Program-made: the position numbers and the translations under genes
The notes under the pieces: generated by a model
Databases searched by the model: none
Seen by the model: the letters and a program-made list of their open reading frames with translations, nothing else
What the model was told of the DNA's origin: nothing
DNA from: Rhodococcus sp. OK519
GTDB lineage: Bacteria; Actinomycetota; Actinomycetes; Mycobacteriales; Mycobacteriaceae
DNA: 64,000 bases
NCBI RefSeq assembly: GCF_003051005.1
Contig: NZ_QAOW01000001.1
Location: 1,364,001 to 1,428,000 of the forward strand
Reading direction: 5' to 3'
In this document: positions 7,648 through 15,801 of the stretch, in pieces
Layout of the letters: each line of letters begins with the position of its first letter
How positions within the stretch are numbered: the first letter of the stretch is position 1

Positions 7648-10284
7648 ATGGCGCGCGTCCCGGCAACCGACCTCACCACGGCGACGACCGGACTGTCCTC
7701 GTCCGCCGCGGCCGCACGCCTGCGCGCCGACGGCCCCAACGTCCTTCCGTCGGTGCGGCCGGTGCCGGCGTGGCGCACGCTGCTGGCCGAGTTGACACAC
7801 TTCTTCGCGCTGATGTTGTGGGTGGCGGCCGCGCTTTCGGTTGTGGCAGGAATGCCACAACTGGCGATCGCGATCGTCGTCGTGATCGTGGTGAACGGGT
7901 TATTCGCGTTCGTGCAGGAGGAGCGGGCGGAGAAGGCGTCCGAACGGCTGCGGGACCTGCTGCCGTCGGCGGTGACCGTTCGCCGGGACTGCGCGCCGCG
8001 CGTCGTGGGGGCGGCCGACGTGGTGGCCGGGGACGTGCTGCTCCTGTCCAGTGGCGACCGGATACCCGCGGACGGTCGCGTGCTTCACAGCGACGATCTC
8101 GCCGTCGACGAATCGACGCTGACCGGCGAGAGTGAACCGGTCCACGCATCTACGGGTGACGGTGTCTGCGCCGGCACTTACGTGGTGTCCGGCCAAGGGG
8201 AAGCACTGTGCGTCGCGACGGCCGACGACACCCGGCTGGCGGGGATCTCGTCCCTGACTGCCGAAGTGCGACGGCCTCGGAGTCCGTTGGCAGTCGAGCT
8301 CCAGCGCGTGGTGCGGATCATCGCCGTTCTCGCGATCGTCGTGGGATGCGCGTTCTTTGCGCTGTCGCTGCTGGTCGGATCACCGGCGCACAACGGATTC
8401 CTGTTCGCGGTCGGCGTGACCGTCGCGTTGGTGCCCGAAGGGCTCCTCCCGACAGTGACCCTGTCGCTCGCAATGGGCGCGCAGCGAATGGTACGACGCC
8501 ATGCCCTCGTACGGCACCTCGAGGCGGTCGAGACCCTGGGTTCGACGACCGTGATCTGTACCGACAAGACCGGAACTCTGACTCAGAATCGGATGACTGT
8601 GGTCCGGGCGTGGACGCCCGAAGGAGAGGTGTCCATCGTCGGCGAGGGGTACCAGCCGACCGGCCAGGTCACCGCGTCCGCCGCGGCGCGCCGGGCCGGA
8701 GCGCACATGGGACGGGCAGCGACCACCGCCTCTCAGGGCGGGATCGCCTACGCCGACGGCGACTGGTCCGTGGTCGGCGATCCAATGGAGGCGGCGATCG
8801 ACGCGTTCGCGCGCCGCGTGTCCGACGGGTCCGATCCGGTCCGAATGCCCACCGAACGCCGTTATGCCTTCGATCCTCGGCGCCGCCGCGAGTCGGCAGT
8901 GTCCGGTAGCACCTTGATGCTCAAGGGCGCACCCGACTCCGTCCTGCCACTGTGTACGGGGCCGGGTCGCGCCACACTCGCGACCGCGCGCCGGACCGTC
9001 GACGATCTGGCCGGACAGGGCCTGCGCGTACTCGCGGTGGCAGAGCGGGAACTCCCCGGAACCACCGAGTCGGATGTGCCGATGCCCGTGGAATCGATCG
9101 AGCGGGATCTGACCTTGCTCGGACTGTTCGGGATCGAGGACCCGCCACGCCCGACCGTGACCGACGCGCTCGACGCGACTCGCCACGCCCACATCAAGGT
9201 TGTCATGTTGACCGGCGACCATCCCGCAACGGCACTGGCGGTGGCGCGGGAGGTCGGACTGATCGGAGGGGACCGCGAACCCGTCGTGGTCGAGGGTCAC
9301 GATCTCCCCGCCGACGACGCTGCGCTCGGAGAATTGCTCGACCGCGACGGAGCCGTGGTCAGCCGAGTGTCGCCCGAGCAGAAACTCGCCGTCGCCCGAG
9401 CGCTTCAGGCACGTGGTCACGTGGTCGCGATGACCGGTGACGGCGTCAACGACGGTCCAGCGTTGCGCGAGGCGGACATCGGCGTAGCGATGGGACGGGG
9501 TGGCACCGACGTCGCGCGGGCGGCCGCGGATCTTGTGCTGCTCGACGATGATTTCTCCACGATCGTGACCGCCGTCGAGCAGGGTCGCGCCACCTACGCC
9601 AACATTCGTCGATTTCTCACCTATCACCTGACAGCGAACGTCGCCGAACTCACGCCCTTCGTCGTCTGGGCGTTATCGGGCGGACACATCCCGCTCGCGA
9701 TTGGAGTCCTGCAGGTGCTCTGCTTCGACATCGTCACCGATCTGTTGCCGGCACTCGCTCTCGGCGGCGAACCACCGAGCCGCGGAGTGATGGAGCGTCG
9801 GCCCGAGCACCGTCACCTCATGGACCGCGCGGTGCTGACCCGCGTGTTCGGCGTGCTGGGTCCGGTCGAGTCGTCGTTCGAGATGATCGCCTTCCTGACG
9901 GTGCTCACGCTCGCAGGCTGGCACCTGGGGGCCGACGCGCCGAGTGGCACTGTGCTGGTCACTGCGTCTGGAGCGGCATTCACCGCGGTCGTCCTCGGCC
10001 AGATCGCGAATGCTTTCGCGTGCCGCAGTGCTACCCGCCCGGTGTGGCAAGTCGGATGGCTGACCAATCGCCTGCTGGTCTGGGCGGTGGCCGCCGAATT
10101 CGTCATCCTGATTGCGCTTCTCGTCATCGGCCCGGTCGCCGCCGTGCTCGGGCAGTCCCCGCCGTCGATCGCGGGGTGGGCCATCGCGATCGCCGGCATG
10201 CCCGCTCTCCTCGCGGCGGACTACTCGAACAAGCGGATCCGACGCACCGGTGCCGGTAGAGCACGGAGGCCGAGTCCGCCGTGA
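7648..10284 (+). CDS. P2-type cation-transporting ATPase (CtpF-like)
   Basis: Integral membrane ATP-driven cation pump of 878 residues. Motifs in order: actuator TGES (159-162), PEGL in M4 (263-266, the Ca/Na/K-type form rather than the heavy-metal CPC), phosphorylation site DKTGTLT with Asp306, KGAPD in the N-domain, TGDHPATA, and hinge MTGDGVNDGPAL. Hydrophobic segments lie near residues 50-90, 220-280 and in six C-terminal helices. No N-terminal metal-binding domain is present. It starts 18 bases after pfkB with a GGAG-like site. CtpF of M. tuberculosis is DosR-controlled and moves calcium, so a similar role is likely, but the ion is not shown by sequence. It converges with the response regulator gene 15 bases away. 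Confidence 0.88.
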   Translation: MARVPATDLTTATTGLSSSAAAARLRADGPNVLPSVRPVPAWRTLLAELTHFFALMLWVAAALSVVAGMPQLAIAIVVVIVVNGLFAFVQEERAEKASERLRDLLPSAVTVRRDCAPRVVGAADVVAGDVLLLSSGDRIPADGRVLHSDDLAVDESTLTGESEPVHASTGDGVCAGTYVVSGQGEALCVATADDTRLAGISSLTAEVRRPRSPLAVELQRVVRIIAVLAIVVGCAFFALSLLVGSPAHNGFLFAVGVTVALVPEGLLPTVTLSLAMGAQRMVRRHALVRHLEAVETLGSTTVICTDKTGTLTQNRMTVVRAWTPEGEVSIVGEGYQPTGQVTASAAARRAGAHMGRAATTASQGGIAYADGDWSVVGDPMEAAIDAFARRVSDGSDPVRMPTERRYAFDPRRRRESAVSGSTLMLKGAPDSVLPLCTGPGRATLATARRTVDDLAGQGLRVLAVAERELPGTTESDVPMPVESIERDLTLLGLFGIEDPPRPTVTDALDATRHAHIKVVMLTGDHPATALAVAREVGLIGGDREPVVVEGHDLPADDAALGELLDRDGAVVSRVSPEQKLAVARALQARGHVVAMTGDGVNDGPALREADIGVAMGRGGTDVARAAADLVLLDDDFSTIVTAVEQGRATYANIRRFLTYHLTANVAELTPFVVWALSGGHIPLAIGVLQVLCFDIVTDLLPALALGGEPPSRGVMERRPEHRHLMDRAVLTRVFGVLGPVESSFEMIAFLTVLTLAGWHLGADAPSGTVLVTASGAAFTAVVLGQIANAFACRSATRPVWQVGWLTNRLLVWAVAAEFVILIALLVIGPVAAVLGQSPPSIAGWAIAIAGMPALLAADYSNKRIRRTGAGRARRPSPP

Positions 10285-10299
10285 CATCTCTGAGGACCG

Positions 10300-10926
10300 T
10301 CAGGGTCGTGAGTTCGGCGCTCCGGTCGTCACTCCGGACCGTGCTGCGACCACTGCCGCCTGCGCGCGGCGTTTCACACCGAGCTTGGCCAACAAATGGG
10401 AAACGTAGTTCTTCACGGTCTTCTCGGCCAGGAACATGCGGGCGGCGATCTCGCGATTCGTGAGACCTTCGCCGAGCAAGGCGAGAAGTCGCCGCTCCTG
10501 TGCGGTCAGATCGGCGGGGAAGGCACGCCGCCGAGCCGGTGCCGCGGGCGGCGGCAGGGTGCGACCCGCGCCGACCTCGCGCACCGCCTCGATCAACTTC
10601 ATTCCACGAATGTCCTTGACCACGTAGCCCTTTGCTCCGGCCGCGGCAGCCTCCTGCATGGCGCGCTCGTCGGCGAAGGCGGTGACGACGAGGCAGCACA
10701 GACCGGGAATCCTGGTCCGTAGTTGGCGGCACACGTCGATTCCGTTGCCGTCCGGTAGACGCACGTCGAGCAGGACGACGTCGGGCCGGAGTGCCGGGAT
10801 CCGGGCGAGAGCCTGGGACCGGTTCTCCGCCTGCCCGACTACCCGCATCTCGTTGTCCGTTTCGACCAGTTCGGCGAGGCCGCGGCGCACCACCTCGTGA
10901 TCGTCCACGATGAACACCGTCAACAT
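10300..10926 (-). CDS. dosR: DosR/DevR-like response regulator (NarL/LuxR family)
   Basis: Two-component transcription activator of the hypoxia type. The receiver domain keeps Asp8, Asp9, the phosphoacceptor Asp54 ([11 protein letters not shown]), Thr82 and Lys104 at the same numbers as M. tuberculosis DosR. The C-terminal HTH ([20 protein letters not shown], then [20 protein letters not shown]) is almost identical to it. The start ATG at 10926 follows GGGAGGTGCC; an ATG at 10983 would add 19 residues overlapping the promoter. Length is 208 residues. No sensor kinase gene is adjacent, so the partner (DosS/DosT-like) must be elsewhere. It is divergent from a universal stress protein, with a DosR-like box between them. 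Confidence 0.9.
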   Translation of the reverse strand: MLTVFIVDDHEVVRRGLAELVETDNEMRVVGQAENRSQALARIPALRPDVVLLDVRLPDGNGIDVCRQLRTRIPGLCCLVVTAFADERAMQEAAAAGAKGYVVKDIRGMKLIEAVREVGAGRTLPPPAAPARRRAFPADLTAQERRLLALLGEGLTNREIAARMFLAEKTVKNYVSHLLAKLGVKRRAQAAVVAARSGVTTGAPNSRP

Positions 10927-10988
10927 TCTCGGCACCTCCCGGGTGCATACGATCCGATCGTACGACGATCCGTCCTCCACCACGTCGT

Positions 10989-11010
10989 GGCGGGACTTCC
11001 GGCCCTACCC
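10989..11010. promoter_or_regulatory. DosR-like box
   Basis: The core CGGGACTTCCGGCCCTA (10991-11007) fits the GGGACTT-N-n-GnCCCT form of mycobacterial DosR operators. It lies 54 bases upstream of the stress-protein start and 63 upstream of the regulator start. It could serve both: activation of the stress gene and autoregulation of the response regulator. Confidence 0.7.
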
Positions 11011-11063
11011 GACGGTGCTTCTCGCGGCGAACGATGGGAGGCAGTCGAGGTTCGGAGGTTGCC

Positions 11064-11969
11064 TTGGACGCGCGCGGAGCGAAGGACCCGGTCGTCGTCG
11101 GAATCGACGGATCCGTCACGTCCTTTGCCGCCGTCAGCTGGGCGGCTCGAGCCGCCCGCCTGCACGACTGCCCCCTCGAGATCGTTTCGGCGCTGGGTAC
11201 CCCGACCCCGTACGGAGACGAGATCCGGCTCCCCGCGAGCTATTTCTCCGACCGCGATCGCGCCGCACGCGCCAATCTCCGGGAGGCGAACGCGGTCGCC
11301 CGCACCATCGAGACGGCTGCGGGCGGCCTCGACATCACCACCGAGATCCTCGAGGGGCCCGCTCGACCAGCCCTGATTGAGGCGTCGAGGTCGGCACGAA
11401 TGGTCGTGGTCGGCAGCCGAGGATTGGGACGGATCACGGCCGCGCTCGCGGGCTCTGTCGCGGTGGCGCTCGCCGCTCACGCTCACAGCCCGGTCGTGGT
11501 GATCCGCGGCCACGCCGGGCAGACGTACGGCGCCGGACACCGGTGCGTGGTTGTCGGTGTCGACGGGACAGAGAACAGCACGCCGGCACTCGCGACGGCG
11601 TTCGGCGAAGCATCCCTGCGCGGTGCGGGACTGATCGCGATCCACACATGGTCGCCGTTCGACCTGTCCACCGCATTCGACGACCAACTCGATCTCCAGT
11701 GGGACGAGGTCGAGGTCGCAGAGCGGGCGGTGCTCGCGGAAAGCCTCGCGGGCTGGGAGGACCGTTATCCGGAGATCGCGGTGACCCGCATCGTTCTCCG
11801 CGGCAACGCTGCGGAGGAGTTGCGAAAGCGTGCAGCGGACGCTGAACTCCTGGTGGTCGGCTCGCACGGGCGCGGCGGGTTCGCGGGAATGCTCATCGGA
11901 TCGACCAGCACCGTGCTCCTGCACACCGCGGACTGCCCCCTGATGATGGTCCGGTCGTCCGGGGAGTGA
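11064..11969 (+). CDS. Tandem-domain universal stress protein
   Basis: Cytoplasmic nucleotide-binding stress protein with two UspA domains. The first (about residues 10-145) ends in the ATP-binding signature GSRGLGR...AGSVAVALAAHAHSPVVVI and the second (about 160-300) in GSHGRGGFAGMLIGSTSTVLLHTADCP; both keep the G-x2-G-x9-G(S/T) pattern. I prefer TTG at 11064 because GGAGG lies 5 bases upstream (11054-11058); an in-frame ATG at 11034 gives 10 more residues and would overlap this site. Length is about 301 residues, typical of mycobacterial DosR-regulon Usps. A DosR-like box precedes it, so induction in hypoxia is likely. Confidence 0.88.
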   Translation: MDARGAKDPVVVGIDGSVTSFAAVSWAARAARLHDCPLEIVSALGTPTPYGDEIRLPASYFSDRDRAARANLREANAVARTIETAAGGLDITTEILEGPARPALIEASRSARMVVVGSRGLGRITAALAGSVAVALAAHAHSPVVVIRGHAGQTYGAGHRCVVVGVDGTENSTPALATAFGEASLRGAGLIAIHTWSPFDLSTAFDDQLDLQWDEVEVAERAVLAESLAGWEDRYPEIAVTRIVLRGNAAEELRKRAADAELLVVGSHGRGGFAGMLIGSTSTVLLHTADCPLMMVRSSGE

Positions 11970-11983
11970 CCGAGCGGACAGCC

Positions 11984-12130
11984 GTGGATGCCCGCGACGA
12001 CGAGGCCCATCTCCTCGCGGGATCGTCGGTCCCGGTGACGGACGCGATCACCTGCGCCTACGCCCAGCGCCGGCAACGCGTGGTCTGCGCAGAGGCCCTG
12101 TACGACCACGACGAATCAACCGACGGATGA
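11984..12130 (+). CDS. Possible 48-residue protein downstream of the stress protein
   Basis: A short open frame starts at GTG 11984, 15 bases after the stress-protein stop, and ends at TGA 12128-12130. The product is acidic in its N-terminal half (VDARDDEAHLLAG) and has two cysteines. GGGGAG before it could act as a ribosome site. I recognise no family and it may be chance. Its position between two probable hypoxia genes is the only context. Confidence 0.3.
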   Translation: MDARDDEAHLLAGSSVPVTDAITCAYAQRRQRVVCAEALYDHDESTDG

Positions 12131-12203
12131 CATTGGACCCTGGGACGAGCCCGGCAGGAGGTGTTTGCTGGAGGGGACCCTCGAATCACACCGAGGAGCG
12201 GTG

Positions 12204-14525
12204 ATGACAGCTCAGTCGGCCCCGGCGGGGCAACGGTGGACCGCATCGATCGACCACCTCGGGCCCACCGACGCCCCGTCGGTCGGCGGAAAGGCCGCCA
12301 ACCTCGGAGAACTCGCCCGCGCCGGATTCCCGGTGCCGCCGGCGTTCGCGATCGCCGAGAACGCCTACATCGCGGCGATGGACGCGGCCGGCATCCGTGC
12401 CGAACTCGCCGACCGCGGCGCTGCGTGCCGGACGGCGGAAGATGCAGACCTCGACAGCGAATCGCAAAGCCTGCAGGACCTCGTGCGCAGGGTGAACCTG
12501 CCTGACGACATGCGAGCCGAGATCTGCCGCGCCTACCGGGGTCTCGGTCCGGACGTTTCGGTTGCGGTGCGGTCGTCGGCACCCGCCGAGGATGCCGCTG
12601 ACACGTCGTTCGCGGGCATTCACGAGAGCTACACCGACGTCGTCGGTGACGACGCACTGATCGACGCGGTCCTCGCGTGCTGGTCGTCGTTATGGACGCC
12701 ACGCGCGCTGACCTATCGGATCCTGCGTGGCTACGGCGACGAACCGTCGATCGCGGTCGTTGTGCAGCGCATGGTCCGGTCCGAGTGTTCCGGTGTCGCG
12801 TTCACGGCGGATCCCCGCACCGGGGCCCGGGACCGCATCGTCATCGAGGCCGCCCTGGGGTTGGGGGAGGTGATCGTCGGTGGGCAGGTCGAGCCTGACA
12901 CGTACGTCGTGTCGAAGGGCAATTTCTCGCTCGTCGACAAGAACATCGGGGCGCAGGCGTTCGCGATCCGTCCCGGTCGTGACGGTGACCGGCGGGTCGA
13001 CCTGCCCCGGGAGGATGCCACCCGGCAGGTCCTCGGACCGGGTCTCGTCCGCGAGATCGCGAAACTTGCTGCGGCAGTGGAGGAACACTACGGCGCCCCG
13101 CAGGATCTCGAGTTCGCAGTCGAGGACGGTGACGTGTGGCTCGTCCAGACCCGACCGATCACCACCCTCGGTGACACCGACACCGAGACCGACACCGATG
13201 GCGGCACCGGGTCCGGCGCCGCCACGACACCGCTGGTCCACGGGCTCGGTGCCGGTCCCGGGACTGCCACCGGCACCGCGCGGGTACTGACCGCGCTCGG
13301 GGACTCCGCCCGACTCGGAGACGGCGACATCCTGGTTGCCCCGATGACGCGACCCGACTGGCTGCCCGTGTTGCGGCGCGCCGCGGCGATCGTCACCGAC
13401 GGTGGGGGAGTGACGTGTCATGCCGCGATCGTCGGCCGCGAACTCGGCCGGCCCGTCATCGTCGGCACCCACGACGCCACCAGCGTCATCACCGACGGTT
13501 CGGTGATCACGGTCGACGGCGACCGGGGGACGGTCTTCGCCGGGGCCGTGGCCCCGGCACGAGCCTCCCGCCCCGAGCCCGCCACGCTGCCGCCGAGCGC
13601 GGCGACGACCGAGCCGACCGCGACCGCGCTGTATGTCAACCTCGCGACCCCGGAGGCGGCCGACGCCGTCGCGGCCACTGACGTCGACGGTGTGGGTCTG
13701 CTCCGCGCCGAGTTCATGATCACCGGCGCGCTCGGTGGCAGACACCCTGCCGCGATGATCGCCGCCGGACGCCGGCGGGAGTACATCGACGACATGACGG
13801 CCGGCGTCGAACACATCGCCGCGGTCTTCGCTCCCCGTCCAGTCGTCTACCGCGCGGTCGACCTGCGTTCGAACGAGTTCGCGGAGCTCGAGGGTGGAGA
13901 CGTGGAACCGGATGAGGACAACCCGATGATCGGCTACCGGGGTTGCTTCCGGTACGTGCGCGAACCCGAACTGTTCGGCCTCGACCTCGACGTCCTGCAT
14001 CGTGTGCGGAGTCGCCTTCATAACGTGCACTTGATGATTCCGTTCGTCCGTACGCGCTGGGAGCTTGCGGAGTGCCTTGCCCAGCTCGACGCCCATCCGC
14101 TCGGCGCCGACCGTCGGATGCATCGCTGGATCATGGCCGAGGTCCCGTCCGTCATGTACTGGATGCCGGAGTACGCCCGGCTCGGCATCGACGGCGTGTC
14201 GATCGGTAGTAATGACCTGACCCAGCTGATGCTCGGAGTCGACCGGGACTCCGAGGTGTGCAAGGACCTGTTCGACACGATGGACCCGGCCGTCCTCGAC
14301 GCAATCGATCGCATCATCGACCGTGCGCGTGCGTCGGGCCTGACGACGTCGCTGTGCGGGCAGGCCGTGTCCACCGATGCCCGATTGGCCGAGCACTTGG
14401 TCCGGAGTGGCATCACGTCGGTCTCGGTGACTCCCGATTCCGCCGCGCGCACACGTCGGGTCGTTGCCGCCGCAGAACGCCGCATCCTCCTGGACCAGGC
14501 GCGCGAGACTGCAGCAGGGACGTGA
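12204..14525 (+). CDS. ppsA: Phosphoenolpyruvate synthase-like protein (PEP-utilising enzyme)
   Basis: Converts pyruvate and ATP to phosphoenolpyruvate, or is a close relative. Order: N-terminal ATP-grasp/PPDK domain (VGGKAANLGELARAGFPVP at about 27-45, VAVRSSAPAEDAADTSFAG, LVQTRPITT near 313-321), the swivelling phosphohistidine domain (GGGVTCHAAIVGRELGRP, His406), and a C-terminal TIM-barrel PEP-binding domain (GVGLLRAEFM, SIGSNDLTQLMLGVDRDS, SLCGQA with the catalytic Cys). An acidic Asp/Glu/Thr-rich linker near 323-334 joins the first two domains. Length is 773 residues. The ATG at 12204 follows GAGGAG. With pfkB in the same island it suggests control of carbon flux at both ends of glycolysis during hypoxia. 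It could also be a PPDK-like enzyme of unknown substrate. Confidence 0.85.
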   Translation: MTAQSAPAGQRWTASIDHLGPTDAPSVGGKAANLGELARAGFPVPPAFAIAENAYIAAMDAAGIRAELADRGAACRTAEDADLDSESQSLQDLVRRVNLPDDMRAEICRAYRGLGPDVSVAVRSSAPAEDAADTSFAGIHESYTDVVGDDALIDAVLACWSSLWTPRALTYRILRGYGDEPSIAVVVQRMVRSECSGVAFTADPRTGARDRIVIEAALGLGEVIVGGQVEPDTYVVSKGNFSLVDKNIGAQAFAIRPGRDGDRRVDLPREDATRQVLGPGLVREIAKLAAAVEEHYGAPQDLEFAVEDGDVWLVQTRPITTLGDTDTETDTDGGTGSGAATTPLVHGLGAGPGTATGTARVLTALGDSARLGDGDILVAPMTRPDWLPVLRRAAAIVTDGGGVTCHAAIVGRELGRPVIVGTHDATSVITDGSVITVDGDRGTVFAGAVAPARASRPEPATLPPSAATTEPTATALYVNLATPEAADAVAATDVDGVGLLRAEFMITGALGGRHPAAMIAAGRRREYIDDMTAGVEHIAAVFAPRPVVYRAVDLRSNEFAELEGGDVEPDEDNPMIGYRGCFRYVREPELFGLDLDVLHRVRSRLHNVHLMIPFVRTRWELAECLAQLDAHPLGADRRMHRWIMAEVPSVMYWMPEYARLGIDGVSIGSNDLTQLMLGVDRDSEVCKDLFDTMDPAVLDAIDRIIDRARASGLTTSLCGQAVSTDARLAEHLVRSGITSVSVTPDSAARTRRVVAAAERRILLDQARETAAGT

Positions 14526-14529
14526 TCAG

Positions 14530-15123
14530 ATGCACGTCGTCGACGCCGGGCAGATCAGCGTCTCGGACGCCATGGCCACCCCCGTCCTGGCGGTGCGCGC
14601 CGCGACGGATTTGCGCCACGTCGCGGCGGCGTTGTCGGGCGCCGGCACCTGCGCCGTGCCTGTCGTGGACGGTTTCATCCCGATCGGGACCGTCACATGG
14701 CTCGAACTCGTCCGGGCGCTGACCGCGGATGAGCCACCCGCGTGCTGCCCCGGCGACGGCCACGGAATCAGCTCCCTTCATTCGCCGCCGATCGCAGGCG
14801 GCAGAGGAGGGGCGTTGGGCACAGGCGTCGTGCGCGGAGGACGATGGCCTCCCAGCAGTCGGAGCCCGACACAAACTGCGGGTCTCCTGAACGTCGTGGG
14901 GGATCGGCTTGCAAGGCCAGCGCTTCCACGTCACGGTCAGAGCGCTGTCCGCGATGCGATCGCGTTGTTCAACGTGCTGCCGCTGCTGATTGCGAAAGCG
15001 GTTGAGGAGGGCGGTGCCTTCTTCCGTGAGGTGCAGCACGGTGCGGCGGCCGTCCCGCTGCGAGGCCGCGCGGATCAGATAGCCGTGGGAGATGCAGTCG
15101 CTCACCATACGGCTGGCGACTGA
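14530..15123 (+). CDS. CBS-domain protein; 3' half may not be original coding sequence
   Basis: Starts 5 bases after the PEP-synthase stop and is probably co-transcribed. Residues 1-70 read as a CBS motif (ISVSDAMATPVLAVRAATDL, then GAGTCAVPVVDGFIPIGTVTW), a module that usually binds adenine nucleotides. Beyond about residue 75 the frame stays open but resembles nothing and runs opposite a MarR-family remnant on the minus strand (14880-15220). The natural C-terminus may therefore have been lost and replaced by read-through. Predicted length is 197 residues, much longer than one CBS motif. Treat the second half with caution. Confidence 0.5.
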   Translation: MHVVDAGQISVSDAMATPVLAVRAATDLRHVAAALSGAGTCAVPVVDGFIPIGTVTWLELVRALTADEPPACCPGDGHGISSLHSPPIAGGRGGALGTGVVRGGRWPPSSRSPTQTAGLLNVVGDRLARPALPRHGQSAVRDAIALFNVLPLLIAKAVEEGGAFFREVQHGAAAVPLRGRADQIAVGDAVAHHTAGD

Positions 15124-15220
15124 CGGGTCCACCAGGAGGTGGTCGGCAAGCCCGCCGACCGTCATCTCCGTGTTTGCCTCGGCTGCCTCGGCTGCCTCGT
15201 CTGCCTCGTCGACGATGTTG
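14880..15220 (-). pseudogene. MarR-family regulator remnant
   Basis: The minus strand encodes a winged-helix segment, GGLADHLLVDPSVASRMVSD followed by DGRRTVLHLTEEGTALLNRF, clearly MarR-like. The roughly 50-residue N-terminal helices are missing; instead the frame runs upstream into a repetitive DEADEAAEAAEAN stretch. Near 14940 the reading frame must shift by one base to continue the C-terminal helix (DRDVEALALQ). Truncated 5', frameshifted 3' and overlapped by the CBS frame, it is most likely a decaying gene. Its former target is unknown. Confidence 0.6.
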
Positions 15221-15245
15221 AGGGACCAGGTTGCGCTTGAGGTCC

Positions 15246-15392
15246 TTGGGTCCCACCGGGGCCTGCATCGCCGAAGGCCTGCGGGCCGACTTGCTGCTCG
15301 TTGACGGCGACCCCACCACCACGATCAGCGACACCCTCAATTTGCGTGACGTGTGGCGCCGAGGCACCCGCACCACGCTGTCGGCCCACTAG
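15246..15392 (+). pseudogene. Amidohydrolase C-terminal fragment
   Basis: In the frame ending at TAG 15390-15392 the sequence reads GLRADLLLVDGDPTTTISDT followed by LRDVWRRGTR. This is the characteristic C-terminal end of imidazolonepropionase-like amidohydrolases, where the strand returns to the small beta-sandwich. Nothing upstream belongs to such an enzyme; the join is next to the MarR remnant. About 45 codons of a roughly 400-codon gene remain. Confidence 0.6.
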
Positions 15393-15435
15393 AAGGTCGC
15401 TCCCAGCGAAAGATCGCTGCCCGCCGTGTTTCGGA

Positions 15436-15801
15436 CTATCGGAAAAACTCCAGCTGTGCAGCCGAATTCGCGAGGAGCGTGTTTTCTTCGGCCAGGCGCA
15501 CCTGGGTGTCTTCGAGTTCGAGGATGCGGGCGATGCCGACGAGGTTCACTCCCAGTTCGACGAGCTCGCCGATCCGCTCGAGGCGCTGCAGGTCGTTCGG
15601 GCTGTAGCGCCGGGTTCCGCCCATCGTGCGGGTGGGCGAGATCAGGCCCCGCCGCTCGTAGAGTCGCAGCGTCTGCGGGCCCACCCCGGACAGTTCCGAG
15701 GTCACCGAGATTCCGTACACGCCGCGACTCTCACGTGCCCCCGCCGCAGCATCTCGCGCCACCGTGTCCTCCGCATCGATCGTGGTTGGAACTTCGATCA
15801 C
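15436..15801 (-). CDS. MerR-family regulator, HspR-like
   Basis: DNA-binding regulator of about 121 residues. The MerR winged HTH is seen in YGISVTSELSGVGPQTLRLY, then GLISPTRTMGGTRRYSPNDL, followed by a coiled-coil-like dimerisation helix (LVGIARILELEDTQVRLAEE). The pattern QTLRLYERRGL with GGTRRYS is close to HspR, the repressor of dnaK and hsp20 in actinobacteria, but no chaperone gene is nearby. I chose GTG at 15801; the ribosome site is poor, so the exact start is uncertain, and the long upstream open frame is unlikely to be translated. Confidence 0.7.
   Translation of the reverse strand: MIEVPTTIDAEDTVARDAAAGARESRGVYGISVTSELSGVGPQTLRLYERRGLISPTRTMGGTRRYSPNDLQRLERIGELVELGVNLVGIARILELEDTQVRLAEENTLLANSAAQLEFFR

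Noticed and set aside
12140-12165. Second DosR box before the PEP-synthase-like gene
   Set aside because: GGACCCTGGGACGAGCCC has GGGAC and GCCC but in wrong spacing and without symmetry.
15180-15216. Short tandem repeat (CGGCTGCCT units) as a mobile-element end
   Set aside because: It is a run of Glu/Ala codons in the MarR remnant; no terminal inverted repeat or transposase is near.
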